Source: Pseudobacter ginsenosidimutans (GTDB taxonomy: Bacteria; Bacteroidota; Bacteroidia; Chitinophagales; Chitinophagaceae). From it: a DNA stretch of 64,000 bases. Shown piece after piece: positions 44,901 through 55,075 of this stretch (position 1 is the stretch's first letter; each line of letters starts with the position of its first letter). Location of the stretch: positions 5,270,001 through 5,334,000 of the forward strand of contig NZ_CP042431.1 of NCBI RefSeq assembly GCF_007970185.1. Reading direction: 5' to 3'. Both the position numbers and the translations under genes were made by a program. Below the pieces are notes generated by a model. That model was not told where the DNA came from. It made no database searches and worked only from the letters and a program-made list of their open reading frames with translations.

Positions 44901-46415
44901 TCATTGTTTCAGCGGACGGGCGGGTCTTGGCTCATTGGTCAGCAGCCCATTGTTGAATTCGATCTCATCATTGGCGATGGGCACAACATAGGCTGCTGCA
45001 TCCTGTTCATAAGGCCCCAGTTCATAATAGCCGTTATCTATGTATCCGTTTCCTCCGAATACTACGGAACGATGGGTAATGGATTTGCTGAATGGATATT
45101 TGCTGTTTACTCCGTAACGGCGAAGATCAAACCAGCGGTGTGCTTCAAAGCAAAGCTCGAGCCTGCGCTCATCCCGGATGGTATTAACGAGCGCTTCGCC
45201 TGTTGCATTTACCGGAGGAAGCTCTGACGGTTTGAAGCGCGTTTTCCTGAATTCCTGTAAAGTGTTGCGGGCTTCTTCGGAACGATCGAGTGCCGCTAAT
45301 GCTTCTGCTTTGTTCAGGTAAGTTTCAGACAAACGAAGCAGAAAAATATCACCTACATCGTCTGTGGAAGGGCCGCCTTGCGTTCTTCTTTTTGTTACTC
45401 TCATTTCTCCTCTGCTGTTCCTCTGAAAGAAAACCTGGAGCCGCAGATCTGCCGGGGAATAGCCCAGAATAAGGTCTTCAGATGCCTTGTAGGCAATTGT
45501 CGGAGGGATATCATAGTCCAATGCCATGATCACTGATATTATATAGTTTGTTCTCATCGTGAAGATTACTTCTTCATCCTTATTATTGAGAAAATTGTCA
45601 CCTGTGTTGTATGTATTCAGGTCCTTTAAGTGGTAAGTACTGGTATTGATCACCTGGTCCGCATAATAAACAGCCTTCTCATAATTTTCCATGTAGAGAT
45701 AAACCCTGCTGAGAAATGCCTGCGCGGCTGCCTGGTTAACACGGATGGTAGAAGACGCATTGGCGCCTGCCAGCGCTTTCTCTGCCTCCAGCAGATCTGC
45801 AATGACCTGATCATATACCTGCCTGGTAGTATTGCGGGCAACAAACTGGTCTTTGATAGCAGGATCTGTTTTCAGCGGAACGCCAAAATCAGTGGAGGCG
45901 GTAGCGGGTGTATAGGGCTTCCCGTAAGTATTCACCAGCATGAAATAATAGAATGCTCTCAGGAATAGGGCTTCTCCGGATATTCTTTTCAAAGTAGCGG
46001 CAGGTTCACCTTTTTCCTGCAACGATGGTACAATATGAAGTATGGAATTGATGTGGGCAATCTTGCTAAACAGACTGTTGAAAAAGATATCGTTTGTGAC
46101 GATTTTTCCATCCGTGGTGATGCGTGGTTGCGCCTGCCAGTAATGAAATCCTGTTCCCTGAAGTACAGTATTGCTATTGTTGCCCTCGGGTATAACAGCC
46201 GCAATATCATCATCCATCAGGTGCAGCATTTCAGGAGTGTAGAATAGTTGATAATCTGTATATACCTCTCCTACCAGCAATTCATCCAGATCGGCTGCCG
46301 ATTCAACAAAACTGTCGTTCTGTGAATATGTGGCCAGGAATTTTTTGCAGGAAGAAACACCTGCAAACAATATGCAAAGCAAAAGGATCCATGTTCTTTT
46401 TATATGTGATGGCAT
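44901..46415 (-). CDS. SusD/RagB-family nutrient-binding lipoprotein
   Basis: A 504-residue surface lipoprotein. ATG at 46415 gives a proper signal peptide with lipobox GVSSC and KKFLA; the longer frame runs into the SusC gene. It has the SusD pattern: an early FLATYSQNDSFV, TPR-like helices (ISGEALFLRAFYYFMLVNTYG), AQAFLSRVYLYMENYEKAV, and at the end RDERRLELCFEAHRWFDLRRYG followed by a YVVPIANDEI region. It caps the barrel of the SusC protein encoded ten bases upstream and binds its ligand outside the cell. The ligand is not evident; no glycosidase is linked, so it may be a peptide or other polymer. Confidence 0.93.
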   Translation of the reverse strand: MPSHIKRTWILLLCILFAGVSSCKKFLATYSQNDSFVESAADLDELLVGEVYTDYQLFYTPEMLHLMDDDIAAVIPEGNNSNTVLQGTGFHYWQAQPRITTDGKIVTNDIFFNSLFSKIAHINSILHIVPSLQEKGEPAATLKRISGEALFLRAFYYFMLVNTYGKPYTPATASTDFGVPLKTDPAIKDQFVARNTTRQVYDQVIADLLEAEKALAGANASSTIRVNQAAAQAFLSRVYLYMENYEKAVYYADQVINTSTYHLKDLNTYNTGDNFLNNKDEEVIFTMRTNYIISVIMALDYDIPPTIAYKASEDLILGYSPADLRLQVFFQRNSRGEMRVTKRRTQGGPSTDDVGDIFLLRLSETYLNKAEALAALDRSEEARNTLQEFRKTRFKPSELPPVNATGEALVNTIRDERRLELCFEAHRWFDLRRYGVNSKYPFSKSITHRSVVFGGNGYIDNGYYELGPYEQDAAAYVVPIANDEIEFNNGLLTNEPRPARPLKQ

Positions 46416-46425
46416 AATAGTGGAT

Positions 46426-49400
46426 TTAGAAACTGATATTGAGGTTGAGTGCATAAACCGGCCTGATGGAAAGGTTGATATTAGAGGCAGAACCAGACTG
46501 GGAAGGATCCTGACCACGCAATGCTTTATTGGCAAATGTATATAGGTTGCTGCCACTGACATTTACGATAGCTCCCTTACAATTCAATTTTCTGCAGAGT
46601 TCATTGGAGAGCCGGTAGCTCAGTGATACATACTGGAGTTTGAGATAATCGCCTTTTACCACCCGCAAGTCTGAGAAATCGTACATCTGGTAGTAGTCCT
46701 GAGCAAAGTTGGTAAGCAGGCTGTAGCTTTTCCACCAGAAAAACTGGTCGTCCTGTATGGAATGCGAAGCTCCCTGAATAGCCGGGATATTGGTGAATTT
46801 TTCGTCTCCCGGATAGCGCCATCTATTGGTAAATTCTTTGCGAAGGTTTTGTTGTGAACTGGGTCTGAAAGTGCCGTAATTCCCTGAAGCCATCTGCAGC
46901 AACCGGATCTTGTTACCTACACTATAGGTGAAGGAGACATTAAGTGTCCAGTTCCCATATACGAAGGAATTATTGATACCGCCCTGCAATACTGGCTCTC
47001 TTCTTCCGGATTCCACCATTACCATATTGAAAACCTGGTCTTTCGTCAGCTTATTATATTGCGCCACCAGCTCGTCTTTATTTTCAGGTTCAACACCATA
47101 GAAAACCGGAAAACCATATTGGGGATCGAGTCCTTTAAATCGGTAAGAATAGAAAGTGTTGACAGCTTTTCCATTGACAGGCACTTTACCATCCAGGTAG
47201 TTCTGGTAGGTGAGCGTAGCGGCATCCACCATTACATTGCGGCTGTTCAGGTTGTCATTGATCAGCTTGTTGAATACCTGTCCCAGCTGCGGATCAAAGC
47301 GCCACATGAACCTTTTGTTACCGGCGCCCATATTGTCGATGAACTTGAAGTTCAGGCTCAGTTCCACGCCCTGGTTTTCCAATGTTCCTCCATTCACCAC
47401 ATAAGTATTACCCGGAGCTCCGTTCACAGCAGACACCTGCTTTGTAAGGAATGCATTGGTTGTTTTGCTATAGAAGTAAGCCAGTGAGCCATTGATCCTG
47501 CCTTTCAATAAGGTGAATTCAAGCGAGCCATTGTAATCCTGCGTTTTTTCCCAGGCCAGGTCAGGGTTGGGATAGGATACAGTAGTGGAGGAAAAAGAAT
47601 TATAGAAAGTATTAAGACTCCCTTTCCGGATGGTCATATAAGGTGTTTGACCGGCCAGCATATTCCCGCGTGTGCCCAAAGATAAAAGCAATGCCGCCCT
47701 GTCTACCCATGATACACTACGCAGCAGGTCTTCCTGCATATTCCATCTGCCAGACAAAGCCCAGGTGGGAAGGAATTTTTCATTGCTCCTTGTACCAAAT
47801 GAATTGGAGAATTCCTGGCTGGCAGTGGCAGAGATCACATAGCGGTCATTAAAGATCCAGGTGGATGTCAGATAAGGCCGGACTGAATTTTGTATACCTT
47901 CTGTGATGGTGGGAAAGCTATTGGCCGACAGCCAGGCACCATATGTTTGGTATTTCGATACATCTACCAGTGCGAAGCTATGCCCTCTGCCTGGATAATA
48001 TCCCCTGCTTGTTAATTCAGTTGAATTGACCCGATTGGATTGCAGGTCAGCAGCCACTTCTACAGTAAGCTGGTGTTTGTTTTGCTGATCGAGGAACCTG
48101 CTGAAATTGAGACGGCCATTGATGATATAGTTCTGTCTCCTGACCTGCTGCCCGCGAAGCTCTCCTCCGAAAGGCATCGGATCACTGACTGGTTGGATTA
48201 TATTCAGGATGGGATCGTATGCATATTGCCTGAGCTGGGAGGCCCATTCTGTATTTTCTTCAAACCACATATCCTGACTGGAATTACCGCCTGTATACGC
48301 AAGCCTGGTTTGAAACTGAAAGCCTTTGGCGATCTCATAACTGAGGTCGATACTGGCGTTGTATTCATTACTTTCAACCCTTTGCATGGTATGGTCCATC
48401 TCATTGAGGATGTTCATCGTTTTGAAATCCCCGAAGAGTGAAACAACCCTGGAGTTGATGGTTGAATAGAAATAGCGAGATCCATCTTGATTGTACAATG
48501 GGATAGCACGACTGGTGCCATACACATAATTGAGCAGACCTACCTCTGAAGGCGTATACCTTCTTTTCTCTTTGTTTAGTTGAATATTAAAATCGACTTT
48601 GAATTTTCGGTAGTTCATCTGCATATTCAGCATACCGGTATACCGGGCGTTGCTTTCTTTCTTAATCACGCCCGATTCATTTTGGTAGCCAACAGAAGCG
48701 CGATAGGAGACAGTGCTGGTCCCTCCTGAAACACTCAACGAGTGATTGGTGGCGAACACATCGCGCATCGTATGGCCCATCCAGTCTGTATTCATGGATT
48801 CAGCCCTGTCCACTCTTTTTTTGAATGTCTCATAATCGATCCTGCCTGCATAGTAGTCAACAATATCCTTTTCATAGGCTTCCAAAGCGCCTCCACGCAA
48901 CGTCAATTGTTTTTCTATCATCTCCCGTGAAACGTCTATTCGCTCGCGGGAATCCATCATGTAAACGGATCTGTCAGTATATCTGGGCCTTCGGGTATAG
49001 GTTCCTGTTACATTGTAGGTAACAGTAGGAGGCCCGGGTTTTCCTCTCTTGGTAGTGATCACGATCACGCCATTGGCTGCTCTTACGCCATATAGCGCAG
49101 CGGCCGTGGCATCTTTCAATACATCTACCTGTTCAATGTCGTAAGGATTTAATCCTGAGATAGCATTGCCCAGCAGGTTTACGAAATCCGGATCATTGAT
49201 CCTTTCTGCTGGAATGGGGAAGGGGTTGGTGCGAATGATCCCATCCACTACCCAAAGTGGCTCTCTCGAACCGAGGTAAGTATTGGTTCCCCGGATGCGC
49301 AGCTTGGGAGCGGCTCCAGCCTGTCCGGAGTTTTGCATGAACATGATGCCGGGTACACGCCCCTCCAGCATTTTGTCTACTGTATTCAAACCCGGTTGAA

Positions 49401-50058
49401 TGATTGAATCCATTTTCAAAGAGGTAACAGAGCCTGTCAGGTATTTCTGCTTGATCTTTTGATAGCCATTGTACACCACTGCATCATCCAGTTGCTTGTT
49501 TCCCGGTACCATCTTTACTATGATCCGGCTGCGGCTGTTCACATTTTCCACTAACTGTTCGAAGCCCACATAGCTGAATACCAGTATGGCTTTCTCCCCA
49601 ATATCACGAATTGTGAATTCTCCGTTCTGGTCTGTAGACGTTCCTGTTTGTGTTCCTTTGACAGTTATGCTCACTCCCTGCATCGCTTGCTGGTTATTGT
49701 CCACTACCTTTCCCGTAATGCTGATCTGTTGTGAGAAAGGAAAGATGGTGATCATCTTGTTTGAAATAGTGTAGGAGTATGGCTTATCGTTCAGGCAGAT
49801 GCGGATTACCTCATCAACAGCCGTATTTTTTACATCGAGCGTAATCCGCCCGATATCTTTGGCCCATTCTTCCTTACAGACAAAATAGAATCCTGTTTGA
49901 TCCCTGATATCTTTAAGGATTTTCACGAAAGGCAGGTTTTTACCCGTCAGGGTCACCTGTTGTGCATCGACCTTATTGCTCATGAATGAAATAATAATGA
50001 AGATGGCCAGGTACAGCAGTTTCCCGGGCTGCTTTTCTTGCCAGATAGCAAAATACAT
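46426..50058 (-). CDS. SusC/RagA-family TonB receptor with STN domain
   Basis: A 1210-residue outer-membrane receptor. After the signal region comes a secretin/TonB short N-terminal (STN) domain at about residues 35-105, used to pass a signal to FecR. A carboxypeptidase-regulatory-like domain (ISITGKVVDNNQQAMQGVSI) follows, then the plug with VDKMLEGRVPGI, LRIRGTNTYLGSREPLWVVDG and KDATAAALYGVRAANGVIVI, then the barrel ending in LNLNISF. The STN domain and the FecR/sigma pair upstream make a cell-surface signalling route: ligand binding should activate the ECF sigma factor at 51493 and so this operon. The SusD partner lies ten bases downstream. Confidence 0.93.
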   Translation of the reverse strand: MYFAIWQEKQPGKLLYLAIFIIISFMSNKVDAQQVTLTGKNLPFVKILKDIRDQTGFYFVCKEEWAKDIGRITLDVKNTAVDEVIRICLNDKPYSYTISNKMITIFPFSQQISITGKVVDNNQQAMQGVSITVKGTQTGTSTDQNGEFTIRDIGEKAILVFSYVGFEQLVENVNSRSRIIVKMVPGNKQLDDAVVYNGYQKIKQKYLTGSVTSLKMDSIIQPGLNTVDKMLEGRVPGIMFMQNSGQAGAAPKLRIRGTNTYLGSREPLWVVDGIIRTNPFPIPAERINDPDFVNLLGNAISGLNPYDIEQVDVLKDATAAALYGVRAANGVIVITTKRGKPGPPTVTYNVTGTYTRRPRYTDRSVYMMDSRERIDVSREMIEKQLTLRGGALEAYEKDIVDYYAGRIDYETFKKRVDRAESMNTDWMGHTMRDVFATNHSLSVSGGTSTVSYRASVGYQNESGVIKKESNARYTGMLNMQMNYRKFKVDFNIQLNKEKRRYTPSEVGLLNYVYGTSRAIPLYNQDGSRYFYSTINSRVVSLFGDFKTMNILNEMDHTMQRVESNEYNASIDLSYEIAKGFQFQTRLAYTGGNSSQDMWFEENTEWASQLRQYAYDPILNIIQPVSDPMPFGGELRGQQVRRQNYIINGRLNFSRFLDQQNKHQLTVEVAADLQSNRVNSTELTSRGYYPGRGHSFALVDVSKYQTYGAWLSANSFPTITEGIQNSVRPYLTSTWIFNDRYVISATASQEFSNSFGTRSNEKFLPTWALSGRWNMQEDLLRSVSWVDRAALLLSLGTRGNMLAGQTPYMTIRKGSLNTFYNSFSSTTVSYPNPDLAWEKTQDYNGSLEFTLLKGRINGSLAYFYSKTTNAFLTKQVSAVNGAPGNTYVVNGGTLENQGVELSLNFKFIDNMGAGNKRFMWRFDPQLGQVFNKLINDNLNSRNVMVDAATLTYQNYLDGKVPVNGKAVNTFYSYRFKGLDPQYGFPVFYGVEPENKDELVAQYNKLTKDQVFNMVMVESGRREPVLQGGINNSFVYGNWTLNVSFTYSVGNKIRLLQMASGNYGTFRPSSQQNLRKEFTNRWRYPGDEKFTNIPAIQGASHSIQDDQFFWWKSYSLLTNFAQDYYQMYDFSDLRVVKGDYLKLQYVSLSYRLSNELCRKLNCKGAIVNVSGSNLYTFANKALRGQDPSQSGSASNINLSIRPVYALNLNISF

Positions 50059-50113
50059 AGTGGCAGTAGTTTTAGTAATAAAATGATAAGTTCTATCAGG
50101 CAGATAAGGTAGT

Positions 50114-50139
50114 CAATACCCAATAGGTGCGGGGTATTG
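50114..50139. repeat. Inverted repeat between the FecR and SusC genes
   Basis: CAATACCC (50114-50121) and GGGTATTG (50132-50139) are perfect inverted arms with a ten-base loop, in the 150-base gap before the SusC gene. On the minus strand no T-run follows, so it is not a standard terminator. It could be an mRNA fold or an operator near the sigma-dependent promoter. Apart from this, nothing else is recognised in the gap. Confidence 0.45.
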
Positions 50140-50208
50140 CATGATGATGCAAAAAAACAGGCAGGTTTAATGGAAAATTCTAAGCAGTGAAAATTGTAAC
50201 ACAGATAG

Positions 50209-51441
50209 CTATCGTTGTATAATAATTCTTCCTGGCTTGATATTGTTTTCTATTTTGAATTTGATCCCGGTGGTGAGTTCAAAGCTTTTCAGCATATCGC
50301 TCAGATTGGTATTCCGGCTCATGATGCCGAGAATTTTTACATCCGGGATTTTATCTTCGTACACTATTTTCATATCGTACCAGCGGGCAATCTGGTTCAT
50401 TACAGATTCAAATGGCTGGTCTCGGAAATCGAAAGTTCCATTCTTCCAGGCGACTACCTGTTCGGTATCGATATTTTCTGAGAAGTTGAGCGTATTGCTG
50501 TTTTCGCGGAACCAGACCTGTTGTCCGGGTTTCATGATTTTTCGTTCGTTCCCCTTTTTCAAACTGATGCTGCCTTCCAGCAGGGTGATCCTTGAAATGG
50601 GCTCCTCCGCATAGGCATTCACGTTAAAGGCCGTACCCACAACATCGATCAAAGCATCTTTCACTTTTACCCTGAATGGCTGCGAACTGTTTTTTGCCAC
50701 CTGCAGGTATACTTCTCCCTGAACAGTTACTGTTCTTTCGTTTCCCCTGAAGGCAGTAGGAAAACTGATGCTGGATGCGGCATTCAACCAGGCAATACTT
50801 CCATCAGGCAATGTGATGGTATATTCTCCGCCTCTTGGCGTGGATACTGTATTGGTATCGATCGTCTGCTGTGAGGCAGTGATTGAATCGTTCAACTGAT
50901 AAATTATCTGTCCGTTCTCCGATTTAATTACTTCAGCGCCGCTTTGCTGCGCCAGCTTGCCATTGGCGGAAGTATCCAGGATGATCTGCTGTCCGCTACC
51001 GAGTGTAAGTATGGCCTTATTGTTGTCTGATTGCTGCGAAGCTCTGCCAGGACTGGTTTCTGTTATCTTTTCATTAGCAGGGTGATCCTTGCCGGTATTG
51101 AAAAAATAAAAACCTCCTGCTGCAAAGAGGACCAGTATCGCCGCTGCTACTGCATATTTCCGCCAGGGGCGCATATGCCTTACCGGTGCAGCCGGCATCA
51201 GTCCGGGTTCTGTTTCGATCAGGTTCTGGTATACTTTATCAAAGATGGCCGCGTGTTGCTGTTCTATCAGTTCAGGCTGCATTTCGTCCGGCAATTCAAA
51301 CAGTAAGGATTGCCAGGTTTCCTGCAACTCAGAGTCCTCCGCCAGTTCAGACAGCCTGTTGATAATGGTTTCGTTGCCATTATTGTGCAGCCACTGGCTG
51401 AAGAGAGAACGAAGTTCCTGTTCTTTTTGATGAAGGGCCAT
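50209..51441 (-). CDS. FecR-family anti-sigma factor
   Basis: A 410-residue inner-membrane protein. A cytoplasmic N-terminus of about 90 residues (binds the sigma factor) precedes one membrane helix (YAVAAAILVLFAAGGFYFF). The periplasmic part has the FecR domain (TPRGGEYTITLPDGSIAWLN, RTVTVQGEVYLQVAKNSSQP, VDVVGTAFNVNAY-like text) and a C-terminal DUF4974/STN-like fold (FDFRDQPFESVMNQIARWYD). It should relay the signal from the SusC STN domain to the sigma factor. The gene begins 51 bases after the sigma gene and precedes SusC. Confidence 0.92.
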   Translation of the reverse strand: MALHQKEQELRSLFSQWLHNNGNETIINRLSELAEDSELQETWQSLLFELPDEMQPELIEQQHAAIFDKVYQNLIETEPGLMPAAPVRHMRPWRKYAVAAAILVLFAAGGFYFFNTGKDHPANEKITETSPGRASQQSDNNKAILTLGSGQQIILDTSANGKLAQQSGAEVIKSENGQIIYQLNDSITASQQTIDTNTVSTPRGGEYTITLPDGSIAWLNAASSISFPTAFRGNERTVTVQGEVYLQVAKNSSQPFRVKVKDALIDVVGTAFNVNAYAEEPISRITLLEGSISLKKGNERKIMKPGQQVWFRENSNTLNFSENIDTEQVVAWKNGTFDFRDQPFESVMNQIARWYDMKIVYEDKIPDVKILGIMSRNTNLSDMLKSFELTTGIKFKIENNIKPGRIIIQR

Positions 51442-51492
51442 ATATATGAATACGTTGGTGGAAGAAAAGTTAACTACTCTGCCGGAAAAAAA

Positions 51493-52089
51493 TTATTCGA
51501 AGAGCCAGAAAAGCAGCAGAATGCCTGCCATATCCGGGTTTTCGGCGGCAAATGCGCGAAGGTTTTGGATCGCTTTTACCAGGTGATTGTTTACGGTAGC
51601 ACGGGAGATGTTCAGTAATTGGGCTGTTTCCTCATGTGATTTGTTCTCCAGCTTGCAAAGTTTGAAGACCATTTGCCTTTGGGCAGGCAGTCGTTCTATA
51701 GCTTTGTGCAGCCATCCTTCATTCTCTTTCCGGAACAACCAATCCTCGGTGTTTTCCATCTCCTGCAGACCGGCATGTATCAGGTGATCGATCAATTGCT
51801 GATCGCGTTTGGCTTTCCTGAATACGTCAATCACCAGGTTATGGGAGATCCTGAACAGGTAAGCGTTGAACGATTTATCCGGATCGATGCCCGCTCTTTT
51901 CTGCCAGATGATGGCAAAAAGTTCCTGAAGTATGTCCGCTGCCAGTTCTTTCGACTTCAGCACTTTCAGCAATTTACCATAAACGCGCGGACTGTAGTAT
52001 TTGTAGATGGCGTGGAATGCAGCCTGGTCACCCCGGGACAGGCGGACGATCAATTCTTTTTCATATTCGGGGTCAAGCTGCAAAGACAT
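51493..52089 (-). CDS. ECF sigma factor (FecI-like) of the SusC operon
   Basis: A 198-residue sigma factor with region 2 (FHAIYKYYSPRVYGKLLKVL, SFNAYLFRISHNLVIDVFRK) and region 4 (RLPAQRQMVFKLCKLENKSHEETAQLLNIS, VNNHLVKAIQNLR). The last 20 residues are hydrophobic (MAGILLLFWLFE), a short tail common in this phylum's FecI-type factors. It is the first gene of the sigma/FecR/SusC/SusD series and should direct RNA polymerase to the SusC promoter when FecR releases it. Confidence 0.92.
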   Translation of the reverse strand: MSLQLDPEYEKELIVRLSRGDQAAFHAIYKYYSPRVYGKLLKVLKSKELAADILQELFAIIWQKRAGIDPDKSFNAYLFRISHNLVIDVFRKAKRDQQLIDHLIHAGLQEMENTEDWLFRKENEGWLHKAIERLPAQRQMVFKLCKLENKSHEETAQLLNISRATVNNHLVKAIQNLRAFAAENPDMAGILLLFWLFE

Positions 52090-52230
52090 GTAGGGTAGGT
52101 TGGTACCAGTCCCAATATTAGGTTTTTTTAAGCAAATGCAATGAAGCTATGGCCTTTGGCTCAGAAATTAGCGGGAGTATGACAAGTAATAATTAAGCAT
52201 TACCTTGAGAAAAAGGAACTGAAATAAACC

Positions 52231-53370
52231 ATGCCTGTTATAAAGAAGAAACTAATTGGATTTCTCATCTGTGGCTTCCTCCTAAGCTTTTCCATTTGCT
52301 ATGGGCAGGAAGTGAAGAAGTCAACTCTACAATTTACAGGTGATAACCCATTGCGTACAGCCCTGGATTCAGCTATTGATCAGAGTGTGCGGCAGTATTT
52401 ACAAGACAAACGGGCAGTTGGGATCTCCATTGGTGTTCTCGTTAACAATAAAGCATCTTTTTACAATTACGGAGAAACAAAGGCTGGCAATAAAAAACTA
52501 CCGGGTAAAAATACTCTTTACGAAATCGGTTCTATCACCAAAGCATTTACCGGCATCTTGTTGGCAGGGGCTGTACTGGATCAAAAGATAGATCCGGAGA
52601 ATGATATCCGTGAGTATCTCGAAGGTGACTACCCCAATCTTGAATACAATGGTGCTTCGATCCTTGTGAAGGATCTTGCCAATCATACCTCAACCATCAC
52701 CAGGATCTTTCCCAACATGTGGGAGCGTCCGGAATATGATTCACTGAACCCATTGAAAGGATACGACCGTACTTTGTTATACGAAGGCCTGCACGCCATG
52801 AAAATGGATACTTTCCCCGGCAGGGTTTCATCTTATTCGAATATGGCCGTAGCCTTGCTGGGCACCATACTGGAAGATGTTTATGAGCAGCCATGGTTTC
52901 AACTGCTGTCTGAAGAGATCCTAGAACCTTTGCAGATGAAAGAAACCCGGATCGATCTTAGAGGATCACCGGATGCTGTAATTGCTTTACCGCATAATGA
53001 TCAGCGTGAGCCATGCCCGCTTTGGGATATTTCCCGGCTGCCTGCGATGGGGGCCCTGCGATCTACTACCAGCGATCTTATCCGTTTCATCCAGGCCAAT
53101 AATGATGATGAGTTGCCGGCCATTGCCTTGTCGCACCAGACAACTTATGGCACTATCCGGGAGGGGTTGGGATTCAACTGGTTCATACATACAACTCCGG
53201 AAGGCTACCAGGTATTTGAACATGGGGGAGGAACGGGCGGCTCACGCAGCTCCCTGGAATGCCTGCCGGGACTACGTTCCGGATTTGTGATCCTCACCAA
53301 TAGCCTCGCCAACCGGAAAGAACTGGAAAAGCAACTGGAGTCCATTGTTATTAAACTCGCCCGGAACTGA
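52231..53370 (+). CDS. Class C beta-lactamase-like serine hydrolase
   Basis: A 379-residue exported protein (signal peptide ending CYGQ). The catalytic set of penicillin-binding/beta-lactamase folds is complete: Ser101-x-x-Lys104 in SITK, Tyr202-Ser-Asn in SSYSNM, and His331-Gly-Gly in EHGGGTGG. Family members include esterases, D-peptidases and AmpC-type enzymes; this one is more like the broad 'beta-lactamase family' hydrolases than a true AmpC (HGG replaces KTG). It is the first of four plus-strand genes, gap 57 bases to the next. Antibiotic hydrolysis is not implied. Confidence 0.85.
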   Translation: MPVIKKKLIGFLICGFLLSFSICYGQEVKKSTLQFTGDNPLRTALDSAIDQSVRQYLQDKRAVGISIGVLVNNKASFYNYGETKAGNKKLPGKNTLYEIGSITKAFTGILLAGAVLDQKIDPENDIREYLEGDYPNLEYNGASILVKDLANHTSTITRIFPNMWERPEYDSLNPLKGYDRTLLYEGLHAMKMDTFPGRVSSYSNMAVALLGTILEDVYEQPWFQLLSEEILEPLQMKETRIDLRGSPDAVIALPHNDQREPCPLWDISRLPAMGALRSTTSDLIRFIQANNDDELPAIALSHQTTYGTIREGLGFNWFIHTTPEGYQVFEHGGGTGGSRSSLECLPGLRSGFVILTNSLANRKELEKQLESIVIKLARN

Positions 53371-53427
53371 GTGTGTTCCGGCAATAAGTATATTTGTTTT
53401 ATTCCATCCAAAAACCCGAATCAATAA

Positions 53428-53958
53428 ATGAAAAATTTACTAAGTATCATTTTCGTTCTGTTTTGCCTGAGCTCCGTTAATAGCCAACAAACCATAAAAG
53501 ACCATTCAAAATCGATAAAAGAGCAAGCCGAAAAAATGGGAGAGCTCCTGGTGAAAAAGGAATACGATTCATTTGCCAGATACAATCATCCTACGATCCT
53601 TGAGATGATGGGAGGCAAGCAGAAAATGATTGAGGTGCTGGAAAAAAGTATCAATGAAATGGAAGCTGAAGGTATAAGTTTTACGAAAGTAAGTTTTGGT
53701 CAGCCGTCTACGGTTATTCCAGTAAAAAATGAACTTCAATGTACGGTTCCACAGGAAATAGAAATGAAAATGCCAAACGGAAGAATGGTTACGAAGTCAA
53801 CATTGATTGCGGTTTCAGAAGATAATGGTAAAACATGGTGGTTCCTGGATACTGCAGGCAAAGACATTTCCGTGATGAAACAAATATTGCCGAATCTGAG
53901 CTCCAAAATTGTGATACCGGAGAAAGAAGAACCGGTTATTTTCAAGGATGAACAATAA
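53428..53958 (+). CDS. Small secreted protein of unknown function
   Basis: A 176-residue protein with an N-terminal signal (FVLFCLSSVNSQQ) and no lipid cysteine, so probably periplasmic or secreted. A helical part (SIKEQAEKMGELLVKKEYDSFARYNHPTILEMMG begins the domain; shown only by its start and end residues 32-65) is followed by strands with TVIPVKNELQCTVPQ and TLIAVSEDNGKTWWFLD. The order resembles NTF2/SnoaL-like small folds, but I cannot name the family. It lies between the serine hydrolase and the transglutaminase-like gene. Confidence 0.65.
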   Translation: MKNLLSIIFVLFCLSSVNSQQTIKDHSKSIKEQAEKMGELLVKKEYDSFARYNHPTILEMMGGKQKMIEVLEKSINEMEAEGISFTKVSFGQPSTVIPVKNELQCTVPQEIEMKMPNGRMVTKSTLIAVSEDNGKTWWFLDTAGKDISVMKQILPNLSSKIVIPEKEEPVIFKDEQ

Positions 53959-53992
53959 ACATAGCAATTAATAACCTTATTCCGGGCAGTGC

Positions 53993-55075
53993 ATGAACAA
54001 GCGAAAACAATTACTGCTGCTTATCTTTCTGTATCCGATCTTTTCCTTCGCGCAACTGTCGATCAAATTTGCTTCGGTAGATAGTTTTGCTTCACAGGTA
54101 AAATACAGAAAAGACTTCAGGACATTGACGGAAGATTTGACCAGCCCTTATTCCGAACCTTTACTCAAAGCAAGATCGATTTTCAAATGGATCACGGAAA
54201 ATATCCGGTACAACTACAAATACTACAACAAATATTACTACCAGGGGCGTGAACCAAAATCCTTTACCTGCAAAGACAATAAAGATTGTGAATCCAAAAG
54301 GATCGCCTGGGAGATCAATTACATAGAAACCATCCTGCGAAAGAAAAAAGCCGTGTGCTATGGCTATGCCATGCTCTTTAAGAAAATGTGTGATATCGCC
54401 GGACTTCAATCTGAAATAATTCCCGGTTATGTCAGGACCGAATATTACCAGGTGGGTACGGCCGGAACCCTTGATCATGCCTGGAATGCAGTCTGGGTCG
54501 ATAGCACCTGGCATTTGCTTGACCCTACCTGGGCCGCGGGTGGCTGCGCCAAAAATGACGATGGAAAAATGCTTTCCTTCACTAAGAAATTCAACAATTA
54601 TTACTGGCTCACATCCCCGGAAAATTTTGCAAGGAATCATTTTCCTAAAAACAACAAATGGACATTGTTGCAAAACTATACTAAGGATAGCTTTGCCCTT
54701 AACCCGTATTACGCCGCTAATGCGATCAGTAAGATCAGGCTTATGGCGCCCGGATCCGGAGTGATCCATTCGAAAAAAGGGGACACGGTTCATTTCAGGA
54801 TCGGTTATGAAGGACCTGTTCAGGATATACAGATCAACTCTAATTATTTTCGAAACCCTGAGATCTGGGTTTATGAAGAAGTTTCCAAAAGGAAAAAAGT
54901 CCGCAAGCTGGATTCCGGCGCTGTGAAGAAACAGCAATACATACAATACCAAAGGGTAGGAAATACTTATGAGTTTTACTATCTTATCCCTGATAATTCA
55001 TTGTATTACCTGGATATCCTGTTCAACAGGAACCGGGTAATGAGATTTAAAGTTGTTACCAGTCATGGCAAATAG
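53993..55075 (+). CDS. Transglutaminase-like cysteine protein, secreted
   Basis: A 360-residue exported protein (signal peptide ending FSFAQ). The transglutaminase-like catalytic triad is visible: Cys122 in KAVCYGYAMLF, His162 in LDHAWNAVWVD and Asp177 in HLLDPTWAAGG. Before it, SIFKWITENIRYNYK is the usual lead-in helix. The C-terminal third is beta-rich (DTVHFRIGYEGPVQDIQI). In bacteria such proteins act as peptidases or amidases on peptides or cell wall. The last 11 bases overlap the next gene. Confidence 0.85.
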   Translation: MNKRKQLLLLIFLYPIFSFAQLSIKFASVDSFASQVKYRKDFRTLTEDLTSPYSEPLLKARSIFKWITENIRYNYKYYNKYYYQGREPKSFTCKDNKDCESKRIAWEINYIETILRKKKAVCYGYAMLFKKMCDIAGLQSEIIPGYVRTEYYQVGTAGTLDHAWNAVWVDSTWHLLDPTWAAGGCAKNDDGKMLSFTKKFNNYYWLTSPENFARNHFPKNNKWTLLQNYTKDSFALNPYYAANAISKIRLMAPGSGVIHSKKGDTVHFRIGYEGPVQDIQINSNYFRNPEIWVYEEVSKRKKVRKLDSGAVKKQQYIQYQRVGNTYEFYYLIPDNSLYYLDILFNRNRVMRFKVVTSHGK

